A DNA stretch of 64,000 nt from Ceratothoa steindachneri. Its lineage: Eukaryota > Arthropoda > Malacostraca > Isopoda > Cymothoidae. The stretch's first letter is position 1, and every line of letters starts with the position of its first letter. The position numbers were made by a program, and so were the translations under genes. The DNA is taken from contig OZ018317.1 in NCBI GenBank assembly GCA_963969495.1, positions 226,592,099 through 226,656,098 of the forward strand, written 5' to 3'. The notes under the pieces are model-generated. The model was given only the letters and a program-made list of their open reading frames with translations. It was not told where the DNA came from and made no database searches. Shown piece after piece: positions 1-10,098 of the stretch.

Positions 1-2230
1 AACACAGTCTTATGGAATATGCATTGGCTTGTGCCAAATAAAGTCACCTATATTGAAATCCGCGAGCATGTAGTAGTCTCGGCCCAAACCTTGATTGACT
101 GGCTTAATTTTTCCTGGGTGATGATAATTCATTCATTCTTTCTAAAGCGCTCGGAGAAAATCGCTGGACATGAAAAACGATAGAAATAGACGAGGTCAAA
201 TGAGTGAAGCGAAAGTACAATCGAGTGTGTGTTATCGAAGGTGTATAAGTCTTCGCTAAGATTAAATGTAAATTGAAAAGAACATTTATGGGGCCGGTAC
301 CCGATAGAACTAGTGAAACTCTGATTCGAGTAATCAAAGAGTGAGCTTTGGCGGGAACCAATATAATATCAGATTGCGTGGCCTCCTATGCAAAACCTTA
401 ATTGAGGGCTACGAACACTCAACTATTAACCACTCACAGAATTTTGTAGATCCAGTAACAGGAGCCAACACATAGGATATCGAAAGCCAGTGGTGGGATG
501 TAGGAAGCCTAATCCAGAATACGGGAGAAAAGCCTATTCGACGGTTATCACGCAATGGGGCATTTGTATGGTAATTTCTAAGTCGAAAAAGCGCTTTCGC
601 AAATTTCTCCTGGGTGCTATTTCTGTCTCATGAGTTAGGAAATGTTTGTTCAGGTTACAGAAGAATCAGTGAATGTTTTTAGGTTCTGAGCAACCATGCA
701 CAAGTTAGGGGGAGAAAGGTTATCTAAACATGTTTAGTTTTGATAATTATACAGATCAACGCCAAAAAGTCGCCCGCAGATCGTGTTACTAACCATGCCT
801 AAATAACATATTGCCCTAAACCTTCTACATCTTCGTTCGGAAAAATTAATATTAACATTAAAATTGACGCGCGAACATAACTTACGCCGTATCATGGCAT
901 TTCAAGATGGCATCATGGGAGAATTTTTGTGTTGCAAAATCGGATTCAAATATTGTTTTTTTTGACTTAATAAAGTGTGCTAAACCTTCTCGGCCATCAA
1001 ACTATTACTCCTAGGATACTATTACAACGATACGAAGGAGTATTATATGCTTTAGTAGCCTAAAACCCGCGATGCTCTCTTATTCAATATTACAATAATT
1101 AACTGTTATAATAATATATCTTAGAGAAAATGGAATACAACAATCCTAGATCCATTACCACACCAGTCCATAAATGAATATCATTTCATGGTTGTCAACC
1201 TATTTGTTGGCAAGTTACATCGTTAATATTAAGTAAGTGTAACAATGGCCACTCTCAAAACTGTAGAAAGAAATTTAGATAATTCTGCCATATTTGAACT
1301 TGTTTGTGACTTGCACAAAACGAACTAATCTTGGTGTAAAGCGGAAGGAACTGCCACCCAACCTAGCTTCGAGATCATTTCTTTACCCAGTACGTGTCAA
1401 GTCCTTATGGAAGCAGGCGTCGGGCACATAAAGGCTAACTCGTCAGAACACGTGACCAACTTCTGCATTTATGCGCCACGAACGGTAAACATTTACAACC
1501 ACCCCTCCTTTGAGTGAAGATCTAAAGCATTCTTTTTCACCAAAGTGAAAGGTTGCATCCTTTTCTTCTTACGAGTATCAACTTTCAAACAAACTCTCAA
1601 CGTGTAGTATCAATATCCCCTACGGAAGTATTCATATCCACATAGTCCTGACGAGGAACAACGAAGGGTTCTATGGACGCTGGTTAGTGTTAAAACAACA
1701 CTAGCCAGCACCCCCCCCTCCTCCCGATCTATATCAACAAATAGCTGCTCATCGGTGCCCTAGAGTTGGCTAGCGACATTGATTCATTAAACCAAGTAAA
1801 GATGATGGCATGCGCAATGATCCTTTTTTAAAATAAGGTTTATGGTGAAATTAGAAAGTTAACAGAAATGAAAATGTATGGAATGTATAAATACGCGGAA
1901 GAAAATGAGAAAGAAGACTACGTATTTCGGTCACTGGCTTAAATTCTTAAGACACTGGTGCAAACGGCGCATACAGCTGAGGCTAAAGGTTTTCGGACAC
2001 CTGGAATTTTTCTTATTTCTTGGATGTTTATGAATATTTTGGTATTGGTATACATTAATCTATCTAATACATCTGTAAAGAAGAATAAAAGTACAAGTTT
2101 CATTATGACCTTTTTTGGAAATATCTAAAATGTTGATGCTATCGAAATGTCCGTAATCAAGGTTTCACTATGAAGGATTCTACAGTAAAATGTCTCCATA
2201 TAAAACATCATATTTGTTGATTAATATCAT
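1..2230. other. no recognisable feature
   Basis: AT-rich DNA with only short chance reading frames. I saw no transposase, reverse transcriptase or host-protein motif on either strand and no clear tandem repeat. It may hold old unrecognisable repeat DNA. Confidence 0.5.
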
Positions 2231-2568
2231 TGTAGGAGAATCGTCACCCACCCGTTCTCTTTCAGTGGAGACCCGAGATGTTAACCGCAAGAGCATCCGG
2301 CCAGGCAACTCGGGTCAAGCGCATAACCACAGCGCCGCACCACTCGTCGCTATGAAAGGCCTAAAGGTTAAAATGCAAGATCTCCCTTACGAGAGTGAGA
2401 TTCTATTTCACCTAAAGTAAGACATTGGAGACGAGTTTCTCCCAAGTTCGAAGGCTAACCAGGAGCCGATGTAAGACTTGGTGAGAAAAACCGTTTGGAA
2501 TAAGAACCCTCCTGGGCCCGTCCTCAAGCCCCCATCCCTCTTACTCATCCCCCAGTGGGGTGACGAGG

Positions 2569-2578
2569 TATAAATAAG
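2569..2578 (+). promoter_or_regulatory. TATA box of LTR-A
   Basis: TATAAATAAG, followed about 20-30 bases later by the first 66-bp repeat. The same word TATAAATAAG appears on the minus strand in both LTRs of copy a (17927-17938, 24272-24283), at the same place relative to their tandem arrays. This points to the R-region start near 2600. Confidence 0.5.
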
Positions 2579-2598
2579 AAACACTGAGGAAAGTTGAG

Positions 2599-2730
2599 GT
2601 AGAATACGTCAGTCTCCAGGTGACGAAGTACCCGGATTAAGATCGGGCTGCCGAGACTGGATAGGTAGAATTTGTCAGTCTCCAGGTGACGAAGTCCCCA
2701 GATTAAGATCGGGCTACCGAGACTGGACAG
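2599..2730 (+). repeat. two 66-bp tandem repeats with internal stem
   Basis: Units 2599-2664 and 2665-2730 differ at few positions. In each unit CAGTCTC near the start can pair with GAGACTG near the end (7 bp), closing a loop of about 38 bases. Both arms are kept in both units. The array lies directly downstream of the LTR-A TATA box, so it would sit at the 5' end of a transcript. Confidence 0.75.
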
Positions 2731-2844
2731 GTAGATTACTTGACTCGCCAGACCAAGAGATACCCTGCAAGAGAGGCAAGGCTACCTATCTTAAGGTGCT
2801 AAGAAGCAGCTCATCCTCAAGCTAGTCCCTGGTTATCAAACCGA

Positions 2845-3350
2845 ACGTTAAGTTAACTTGTTCAAGTTCAACTTACTCTCGTCAGAGAGAATCCTCATAT
2901 CCTGGTGCATCTTAAACACCAGGGGTATTCCTCCTCCTTGAGGAATTAAGAAAAGAAGAAGGCCACACCAAACTCATAAGTTAACTTGGTTGAGAAACCA
3001 AGTTCAACTTATTCTAGTCAGAGAAATCCCCTTCCTCTATCCTCGCTCTTGAGGAAGGCTGGAACTAAGAAGAAGCTCATCCTCGAGCTAGTTCCTGGTT
3101 ACCAAACCGACCTTTAAGTTAACTTATTCAAGTTCAACTTATTCTTGCCAGAGAAACCCCCCTCCTCGATCCACGCCCTTGAAGAAGACCCTTCCCGCGT
3201 ACAGAGTACAGTCCTCGCCCATGAGGAATTAAGTAACGAAGGAGAAAAGCTCCCCCTCGGGCTCGTTACTCGGTGGTCACACCGAACTCTAAGTTAACTT
3301 GGTTTACGAACCAAGTTCGACTTACTCTCGCCAGAGAGACCACGCCTACT
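2845..3350 (+). repeat. four diverged repeats, each with two small hairpins
   Basis: Four units (near 2850, 2980, 3115 and 3290) share AAGTTAACTTG...CAAGTTCAACTTA followed by a CTCTCGTCAGAGAG-like sequence. The first hairpin occurs in two forms: AACTTGTTCAAGTT (units 1 and 3) and ACTTGGTT-loop-AACCAAGT (units 2 and 4), so both arms change together. The second is CTCTC-GTCA-GAGAG in unit 1 and CTCTC-GCCA-GAGAG in unit 4, and weaker in the other two. Spacing is 130-175 bp. Confidence 0.65.
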
Positions 3351-3890
3351 TTGGTGCCGCCTAAAGCACCGTGATTGTTCTCGTCCTTGAAGAACTCCCC
3401 CTGAATACCGTGTGGACCCCCCATCTGCTACCTTCGTCAAAAGTACCTCGTGATCTCGATCACCTCCATCTGGCCGGTCGGCACGCGTCGTGGAGTCAAT
3501 AACATTCCTGAGGTATTTAAACGCAAGTAGAGTCTATAAGCCTAAATATTGTATATTAAAGTGCGTATCGAATTTAGCAAATTTTAGAGGGTCAAACTAA
3601 TTGAATTAATTATTGTGTATTTTAATATCCGGAGTATTTCTGTGGTTTATGGTTAGTTTTTGTGTATTAAATTGTTAAAGTTAAAATATAAGTTTATTTT
3701 GGGATTTATTGTGCGTTTCTCTATATCCCTACGTGTTTCCAACGGCTCTTCTTTAAAACAAAAATATTAGTTAGCACTCTTAGAACAAAGCCTACTTCAT
3801 CAAAGAAGTATATCACGGCCACAAAGAATACCGCTACAACTACGACTTGTGTGTAGACAGATGAAAAAGGGCCATTCTCCTACATAAAAG

Positions 3891-3900
3891 TGGTATCAGG
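3891..3900 (+). other. primer-binding-like site of LTR-A
   Basis: TGGTATCAGG lies six bases after the LTR-A end. The matching sites in copy a (minus strand 23172-23181) and copy c (37857-37866) read TGGTGTCAGG, which equals the last ten bases expected of animal tRNA-Leu including CCA. One base differs here. Confidence 0.4.
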
Positions 3901-4399
3901 TGTGGAGGGATGAAAAAGGGGGGCTCCTACGACAATCATATTTCATGTCAATAAGATCTGATAATGGAGAAAACACGTAAGTATACTGTGGATGAAAGAA
4001 GTCTAATATTCACTCTGCCCAGGAGGGTTTCAGATGTCGACAAATCGCCAGGAGGGCCGGCTGAAATGTTGATGTGGATCAGAGAAAGTTAGAACATCCA
4101 AAACATACATTGATTTTGAGAAACCCGCAGTCCAGCTGCAACCTAAATGTACAGTGGGCGGCCAAGTTAATTCAGCCATCAGCACAGTGTGTGGCAGATT
4201 GCTTGCAGAAGGCCAGAACTCATATTAAGCCCGCCAGGAGAAATGACTTTGACTGGCTTAGGGACGTACACACGCGAACTGAGCCATGCGTCAGTGGCAA
4301 CGTATATTATGGTCAAAGTCTACGTCCCAGTTGTTCTCGGCACTCGGCAACCTTAAAGTACGCAGCAGGCCAGAGTGCAGTGGAATCGAGAGTACATAT
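3901..4399 (+). other. unidentified internal remnant between LTR-A and LTR-B
   Basis: About 500 bases between a primer-binding-like site and a second LTR-like segment, in the place where gag would start. A 118-residue frame (4074-4430) is open but matches nothing I recognise, and no zinc knuckle or protease motif is visible. It may be the relic of a heavily deleted element. Confidence 0.3.
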
Positions 4400-5255
4400 T
4401 GCCCTCAGTAGAGCTGATCCTTGCCTCTGACACTTCCCCGCGAGGAGACCCTCGGTTCTCATGGCCGATAACGAGGTTTCGAGAAGGCCTCTCTTTTCTT
4501 CCCTATTTTTCAAAACTCCGGGTATATATGCACCCTCTCAAGGATTACAGAAGTGTGAGTGACGGTCACAAGCCACGGAAGTGCTGGACATCACACCCGT
4601 ATCTTCGGATCAGGAAGAAGAGTCTCGTGAGGCAACGTCAGCTTTTCTAAATCGCCTTCGGATCAAGGATTGGAGAAGCCGTCCTCCGAAGTTCTTCTGG
4701 TGACCTCTTGAGGAAAAGGAGCCCGATAGCTCGCTCAAGCCGAATGTGGAGAAATAATCTCTCCCTTCCTTTCGAAGTTCGACCAGGGATATCTTGAGGA
4801 CAATAGGCCCAATAGCTGGCTCTACCCGAGTTTGAAGAAGTCACCTTCCCCTATCCACTTCGAAGTTCGTCCGGTGACCTCTCAAGGAAAAGAGGCCCGC
4901 ATCTCGCAAAACCCAAGTTTCGGCTACCCCCGTGAGTAATCAAGGTCACCAAAACCTCCCTCCAAGTTTGCCCCGCTTTACTCTCGAGGTTCAAAGGAAA
5001 TAAATCGCTCACTGCCCTAACTATCCTTTCATAACCATTCAATAACCCTGGCTATTCAATTAGTATTGGGAACCTAATTCCTAATTCCGTAAATATATCT
5101 ATATTTATTGTTATGCCTTTCATTTAGTGTGTATTAAAATCTATTTTTGTCGTTGTGTTTGGAATATTCCTTGGTCACGCAGCTGCAGCAATCTATTCAA
5201 ATCGCACTTTTAGAACAATAGGAGTTGTTGCCTTGCTTAACCTACCTTAGAGCCC
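4400..5255 (+). mobile_element. second LTR-like segment (LTR-B)
   Basis: A TATATATG box at 4523-4530 is followed by three tandem repeats of 86-88 bp (cores CGAAGTTC at 4687, 4773, 4861; array 4640-4925). Close to the end, TCGCACTTTTAGAACAATAG (about 5199-5220) resembles TTAGCACTCTTAGAACAAAG near the end of LTR-A. The same plan (TATA, then tandem array, then this block near the 3' end) is seen in the other Gmr1-like LTRs. The exact ends are not visible and the array itself is unrelated in sequence to that of LTR-A. Confidence 0.4.
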
Positions 5256-5269
5256 GTGTGCGCATATTC

Positions 5270-5420
5270 CCGTACACTTGGCTATACTTCGACAACCCAT
5301 GAAAGACTGAATGCAGTTATCACTGAGGAGTGGGCAAGCATCACACCCCTCAGGTGTGACACCCTCTTGGAGAGCATGCCTCGAATAAGGAATGCTCTCA
5401 CTATTGCCAAGAGACTCTGG
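5270..5420 (+). pseudogene. Tc1-like transposase C-terminal remnant
   Basis: The + frame holds RLNAVITEEWASI followed by LLESMPRIRNA. This is the C-terminal pattern of Tc1/mariner transposases (EEW-x-x-I ... L-x-x-SMPRR). No catalytic region is attached, and the reading frame closes soon after. It would be the last 45 or so residues of a DDE transposase. A shadow frame on the other strand covers the same bases and is discounted. Confidence 0.5.
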
Positions 5421-5479
5421 ATACGCTCCTGGGCTTCCTGTATCAGTTTGATATTGCTGTAATCTCTACTGAGCTTCAT

Positions 5480-6020
5480 CTGCTTATCTGTAAAACATAT
5501 GTTGCTGATGCATGTTTTGAAAATTTTTCTATTGGTTCCGAAAATTTTGCCCGGGGCTATTTTGCTTTAAATCTCTTTGCCCTTTGGCAACCTTTTTTGG
5601 TGATTGCAGACAAAATTATCTGATGTACTGTTGTTTATCATTATATTATTCATGCTCTAATGACAGACACATATTTTAAGGGTGAAACAAAACTCTTACG
5701 GTAGCTATCGTTTTACCCCAAATTTTATAACAACGATCAAAAAAGGTTATCTCTAAGGAATTTAGTTGTGAATGAGTTGAATGAAAATTATACCCGAGTC
5801 AAGTTTACTTTATACATTAACGTTAAGGCCAAGCCATTTGACAGTCAAAGTTTGTCTCAAGTAAACGCCTATAAACAATGAAAGGTACCAAAATGTCACC
5901 GAAGAGCAACCTTAAAGAACGATCAAAAAATAGTTTAGTGCGAGATCTTTGCGTTTTCTAGGATAATATAAAGCAATGTGTAATCGAGCACAAGTAACAA
6001 AGCGAATATAGCTCTAGCGC
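5480..6020. other. no recognisable feature
   Basis: AT-rich spacer with no motif that I can assign on either strand. Confidence 0.4.
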
Positions 6021-6024
6021 TATA

Positions 6025-6130
6025 TGTATGAGTCCTTGGCCTGGAGAAGCCATTGATCTTAATATGATTGAGAACCTGCGGATGCCCCTCGCGAAGATGC
6101 GTTGAAAAGCGGAAGCACACAAATTATGAC
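6025..6130 (+). pseudogene. possible Tc1-like transposase fragment (DLNxIENL region)
   Basis: One + frame reads WPGEAIDLNMIENLRMP, resembling the third catalytic region of Tc1-like transposases (WP-x-x-SPDLNPIENLW). The Pro before Asp and the following Trp are changed and stops follow. Because the C-terminal piece at 5270-5420 lies upstream on the same strand, this cannot be the same intact gene; it would be a second scrap. Confidence 0.3.
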
Positions 6131-6479
6131 AACCCTTGGCCGATATTGGCTCCTGGCCAAAGACATCTAGAAGAAATCCGAGTGGTTCATTCACGGCTCA
6201 AAATTATCGCTTTTTATAAGCGGGGAAAATTCCAGTCGTCGTCGAATTGATGATGAATTCCGATGTGAAGCAAATAATGAATATCATATTAAGTTGAAAA
6301 TTACTATAATCATTAATCAATAGGCAAATATGCGCGTGGCGGGGTTTCAGAAGTTAGCTGGTCTTCTTATTATAATGATCCTAGCGTCTCTGTGTGTGTA
6401 AGTATGTCTATGTGTTTGGCTGTCTGTGCATTTTTGTGAAAAAAAATGCAAAATTGTTTTCAGTCGCCTGCACTTAGTT

Positions 6480-7065
6480 TCGTGCTTTTTTTGGTTCTCG
6501 TTATAGCATTGTAACTGTTCGACGGATTCTAATGAAATTTGAAAATCTTATGTTGTTTTACATTATGCTTAGAATAATATAATTGCCAAGGTCCTCCCAA
6601 GGTTAGCACGGGAATTATTTTGTTTTGGCAATAGCATCATGACTATTCAGCCAATTCTAACGGAATTTGGAACCCTTAACTTGTTTTACATTCTCTTTCT
6701 TACTGAACTTAGGATAACCTTAGAAGTTATATCATTTGGATGAGAATGTAAAGCAACATAAGGGTTTCAAATTTCGTAAGAATCGGCCGAAATTTATGAT
6801 GTTATTGCTAAAACAAAATAATTCCCGTGCTAACCTTGGGAAGATCTTGGCAATCATATCATTTAAAAGAAAATGTAAATCAACATATCATCCGAAACAT
6901 AATGTAAAACAACATAACGGTCTCAAATTTTGTTAGAATCGACCCAATAGTTAGGATGTTATTGCTAAAACCAAATAATTCGTGGACTAACCTTGGGAGG
7001 ACCTTTGCAATTATATAATTCGAAAGAGAATGCAAAACGACATAAGGGTTTAAATCCACCAAAAG
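6480..7065. repeat. ~125-bp repeats in inverted arrangement
   Basis: Units share TGTAAAACAACATAAGGGTT, then AATCGGCCGA-TAGTTATGATG, CCAAAACAAAATAATTCCC and GCTAACCTTGGGAGGACC before AATTATATCATT. About two units at 6480-6735 read on the minus strand and about three at 6736-7065 on the + strand, meeting near 6735. The same unit forms a six-copy direct array at 60500-61262. No coding potential is evident; the long frames across it are by-products of the repeat. Confidence 0.75.
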
Positions 7066-7069
7066 ATTT

Positions 7070-7400
7070 AAGTTCCCCAGAAAGTCAATCTCTAATAATA
7101 GCAATGTGGTATTTGCAACCACAAATGAACAACTAAATGACTGGTGTAGGCTAAGAATAACTATATCCGCGTGTATTTTGCCGTGCACTTTTATTTTACT
7201 ACCATTTACCTTTGCAATGCCTACACTGGAATTACGTATCTCACAAGTTCACACCAAATTAGCCGGAATTATGGATTACTTGCTCCCGTATCGATTAGAT
7301 ATTCGCACTTTATCTTATCTAATCTTGCCGCGAAAGTGAACACTGACGGCATGCACGCAGTCGCACTTGCAACCCCACCCCTTGCTGCTTTTCCAAAAGG
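7070..7400. other. no recognisable feature
   Basis: Overlapping short frames on both strands, none with a motif I know. Confidence 0.4.
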
Positions 7401-8250
7401 GTTGGCGAAAATGGCCTGAAGGATGGTTAAATTTGCACGTTTTCACCTCTTTTCGGCCATCTGCAGAATTGCAAGCGATGGCCATTAACAAGCCTTGCAG
7501 AAATCCGCACCTTCTCCAAAATATAAATGGGATCAACATACCACAGGTTTTTGGTTCCTTCGAAGAAGTCGTAGTCATGCTGATATATAATTCCCACTAT
7601 ATTGGTTTCTACGCGGCACAAAGTTTGAACGATTTCCATTAGGGTACGCACCCATGGGCACTTAACACGCATTGAATGAATACTGTACGTGGTTGGCCAG
7701 ATTATCACTTCTGTTATTCACACTTAACGCACCTCTGTTAGGGAGCGAGATATCGTCAATTACTTACTTGTCACCTTTGTGTATAACAAGGCATTATGCT
7801 TTGTAAAATGGCATTGATTCGTCTGCAAGTTTTCCTAGCTGGGAAAGGGTTAATTTTTTCTGTGTAGCTATGATGGGCGGGATTTTTATGGAAGAGACTG
7901 AATAAACTTGTGCCTCACAAGTTCTTCTCAAACTCCTACCTGTAGACCTGTTCTTTGTAGTTCTTCGAGATTGACCGAAGGTCAAGCAGTGAGCGGAGAG
8001 GAGGCTATGAGCTTTTCGAATAGTTCTGGTTTCGTTTTCTCGAAAAGCCCAATTACCTCTGCCCTTATAAGCTGGTAGTTCTGTGTGGATAAGACTCTAG
8101 CTGGAAGCCGTCTCGGGAGGCAGTGCAGCTAGGATGTGAAAAAGCTTTGTGTCCACCTTACTTCTCCTTGGGATATGAAATTGTGCCTTTTAAAACAACC
8201 TGATACCGGTGTCTCATTAAAGATGGGGGCTTGATCATGATGGAGTTTGT
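7400..8250 (-). pseudogene. Ty3/Gypsy-type gag remnant
   Basis: On the minus strand about 8130-7790, interrupted by stops, reads QLIRAEVIGLFEKT, then EELVRHKFIQSLP and KLTLSQLGKLADES. This is the pattern of the capsid C-terminal half of arthropod Gypsy Gag (L-x-x-x-W/F-x-x-x-LP ... LxxLAxLADxx). Lower coordinates (about 7560-7430) hold a Cys-rich stretch that could be the following nucleocapsid region, but this is weaker. No pol follows. It is old and heavily damaged. The segment is distinct from the Gmr1-like Gag elsewhere in the window. Confidence 0.4.
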
Positions 8251-8924
8251 GAGTTTCATTCCTCCTTGCTTTGCCCATTGTTGGTCCAACGAGTCTATAT
8301 TTTTGGTTACCTCTTGTTCGGTCGAATGGGGTCATCATTTTATGGGGGATATGTGATTTGCCTTGGTTATGCCGTAGAATTCTAACTGACTCTAATTGAA
8401 AGTTAAAGATGCCAGCTGGGTATTCACGTATAGGCTGGGCTAACGGTAATCGACTTATTACTTGCTGAGGTAAGAAAATTAGAAAAATGGCGGTTTTGGA
8501 GGTTTATTCTAGGTCTTATGGCCGCCTTGATTTTCGGGCAAGTAAAATCTCTTAGTTACTGGTTTGTAGCATGCTCACGTTATTATATCTGGTTATCGGT
8601 GCTAACAGCCTCAATGTCTTTGTATTCTATCTTTGTCTGACTGTCTATGTGTGTCATTTACAAGCTCTTTTATCCCAACGAAAGATTAGAAGCGTGGCTG
8701 CTTTTCTCCAATTCGAGAGCTGGGTGGGACCTATTTGACCAGAGGGTATGTGCGCATATTTAGTGTAGGCGCGTGCACACCAAGAGAGTATTTGAATCCG
8801 GAAATTTTACTGATATCTATCAGGTCGATATTCGTAGCAAAAGAAGGTTTCGTCTTTCGCGGGTCCATGTCAAAGCTGGTTGGTCAGACTTCCTCTGTAT
8901 CAGATTCATTAATTGTATAAGCAG
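8251..8924. other. no recognisable feature
   Basis: No family motif recognised. Short overlapping frames only. Confidence 0.4.
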
Positions 8925-9097
8925 CTGTTTTTTATTGTCTCCCTTTTCACCTCGGCCAAAACCGTCAGCTTGCATCTGTTTTCTAATGTATGTTTGCGAA
9001 TGTTTGTGCGTTAGCATGAGAGCACAGCGATTTCATTGCCTAACTGTTTTGAATTATTTACAAGTATACATTTTGCTTTGCATTGGTATATTAATGA
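8925..9097 (+). repeat. interspersed repeat, copy A
   Basis: Shares GCATCTGTTTTCTAATGTAT and the following ~150 bp with copy C at 45690-46030, and ATTTACAAGTATACATTTTG-like sequence with copy B at 28502-28690. It ends where the CACTGTACAACAA inverted-end-like motif starts. No protein coding is visible; the family is unknown to me. Confidence 0.6.
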
Positions 9098-9110
9098 CAC
9101 TGTACAACAA
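9098..9110 (+). repeat. X-type inverted end
   Basis: CACTGTACAACAA equals the outer end of X3 on the other side of the nest (minus strand, 27556 inward) and is close to CACTGTCTAACAA at the left end of X1 (10099). It may be the left end of X3, which would make X3 the outermost element of the nest at 9098-27556, split by the hAT. The roughly 90 bases that follow have no recognisable X coding. Confidence 0.4.
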
Positions 9111-9422
9111 ATTTCAGTGTCAAAAAAAAACATAGGTATCATGTGAATTTTTTTCTGAAGTTGAGTGTGCTGAACTCGAATTTGATGACAAATATTTTCC
9201 ATCCATCAACAATACCTTGTATTTAAAATTGTATTTGTAAATATATTTGAAATCATGTATTTAAATATAGTATTTAAATATTTTCAACATTATTTAAATA
9301 CCTTTTCCGAATACTTTACTGATAATAGGTTTATATAGCTGTTAAGAAAGTATAATGCATGTTTTAGCTTGTCGCAACTTGTATGACACAAACGGTTGGC
9401 TGCGTGAGCCGGTGAGGGAAGA

Positions 9423-10075
9423 TTGCTTGCATCAGTTCAAATTCAGTTAACAGATGGTCACAGTTGTGTTCGGTTGTATAGTGAGAGAGCTCAACGTTAT
9501 TTCAACTGCTGCATGGCAAATTCAGCTTCTTCAAAACACTGTGAAATGGAGAGATTAGACAATAATAAACTCGAAGAAGATAAAGAATCATGTAATTATA
9601 ATCATCTTTTACTAGATGGTAAATATTTTAGAGTAAAATCTTCCAACAGAAAAAAAGTGAAGTGTGTATGTACATCATGCAATGGCGAAGTCTCTGCGGC
9701 GAGGAATGTTACTTCCAATCTACGCAAGAATTTATTAAAGCTAATTATATGATACTTAATTGAATTAACAAGTTTGGCTATTTCTTATTTTTTAAAAATG
9801 GCAAAATTGCTTGTATCTAACGATAATGTTAAGTCGCGTAGATTAACCATGCACTAACCTACCTGATTCCTTTTGCCACACCTTTATTTATAGTATATGC
9901 TGATTGAATTTAACGAGAATTATGGTAACGTGAAACAAATGTCCTTCAAATATTTGATGATGTACATTTATCAACAGGGAAAGCATCCTGCTTTGGTGCA
10001 AAAAAGGATAACTACGTGACAACTCAAAGAAAAGCGCCCTATCATTTACTTGAAGATATTATTGAATAAAAATTT
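9423..10075 (+). pseudogene. hAT-1 transposase, N-terminal part with BED zinc finger
   Basis: The frame 9423-9752 ends in a BED-type DNA-binding finger: KVKCVCTSCNGEVSAARNVT then SNLRKNLLK. The Cys pair, the hydrophobic spacing and SNLRxHL are kept, although the first His of the usual pair is Asn. The next piece, after an AG at about 9977, reads RKHPALVQKRITT, which continues the finger (HLxRKHP). An intron of roughly 230 bases probably separates the two. The BED finger would bind the element ends. X1 begins 24 bases further on. The start Met at 9423 is uncertain; 9514 is also possible. Confidence 0.65.
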
Positions 10076-10098
10076 TTCATGAATAATTAGTACAATTA

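Larger units (their letters stand above)
2231..3884 (+). mobile_element. LTR of a Gmr1-like retroelement (LTR-A)
   Basis: The segment begins TGTAG and ends TACA. The start agrees with other LTRs of the group in this window (TGTAG at 16664, 45187 and, on the minus strand, 24665). Near the 3' end, 3773-3800 reads as the reverse complement of a block at about 16920-16950 in the LTR of copy a (core: TTAGCACTCTTAGAACAAAG). A TATA box (2569-2578), two 66-bp repeats and four hairpin-bearing units lie inside. Six bases after the 3' end comes a TGGTATCAGG primer-binding-like site. The seen facts are the termini, the shared block and the repeats; assignment as an LTR is inference because no second LTR of identical sequence is in the window. 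Confidence 0.55.

Noticed and set aside
4074..4430. 118-residue + frame after the LTR-A primer site as gag
   Set aside because: No capsid, zinc knuckle or similarity to the Gag of copies a to c.
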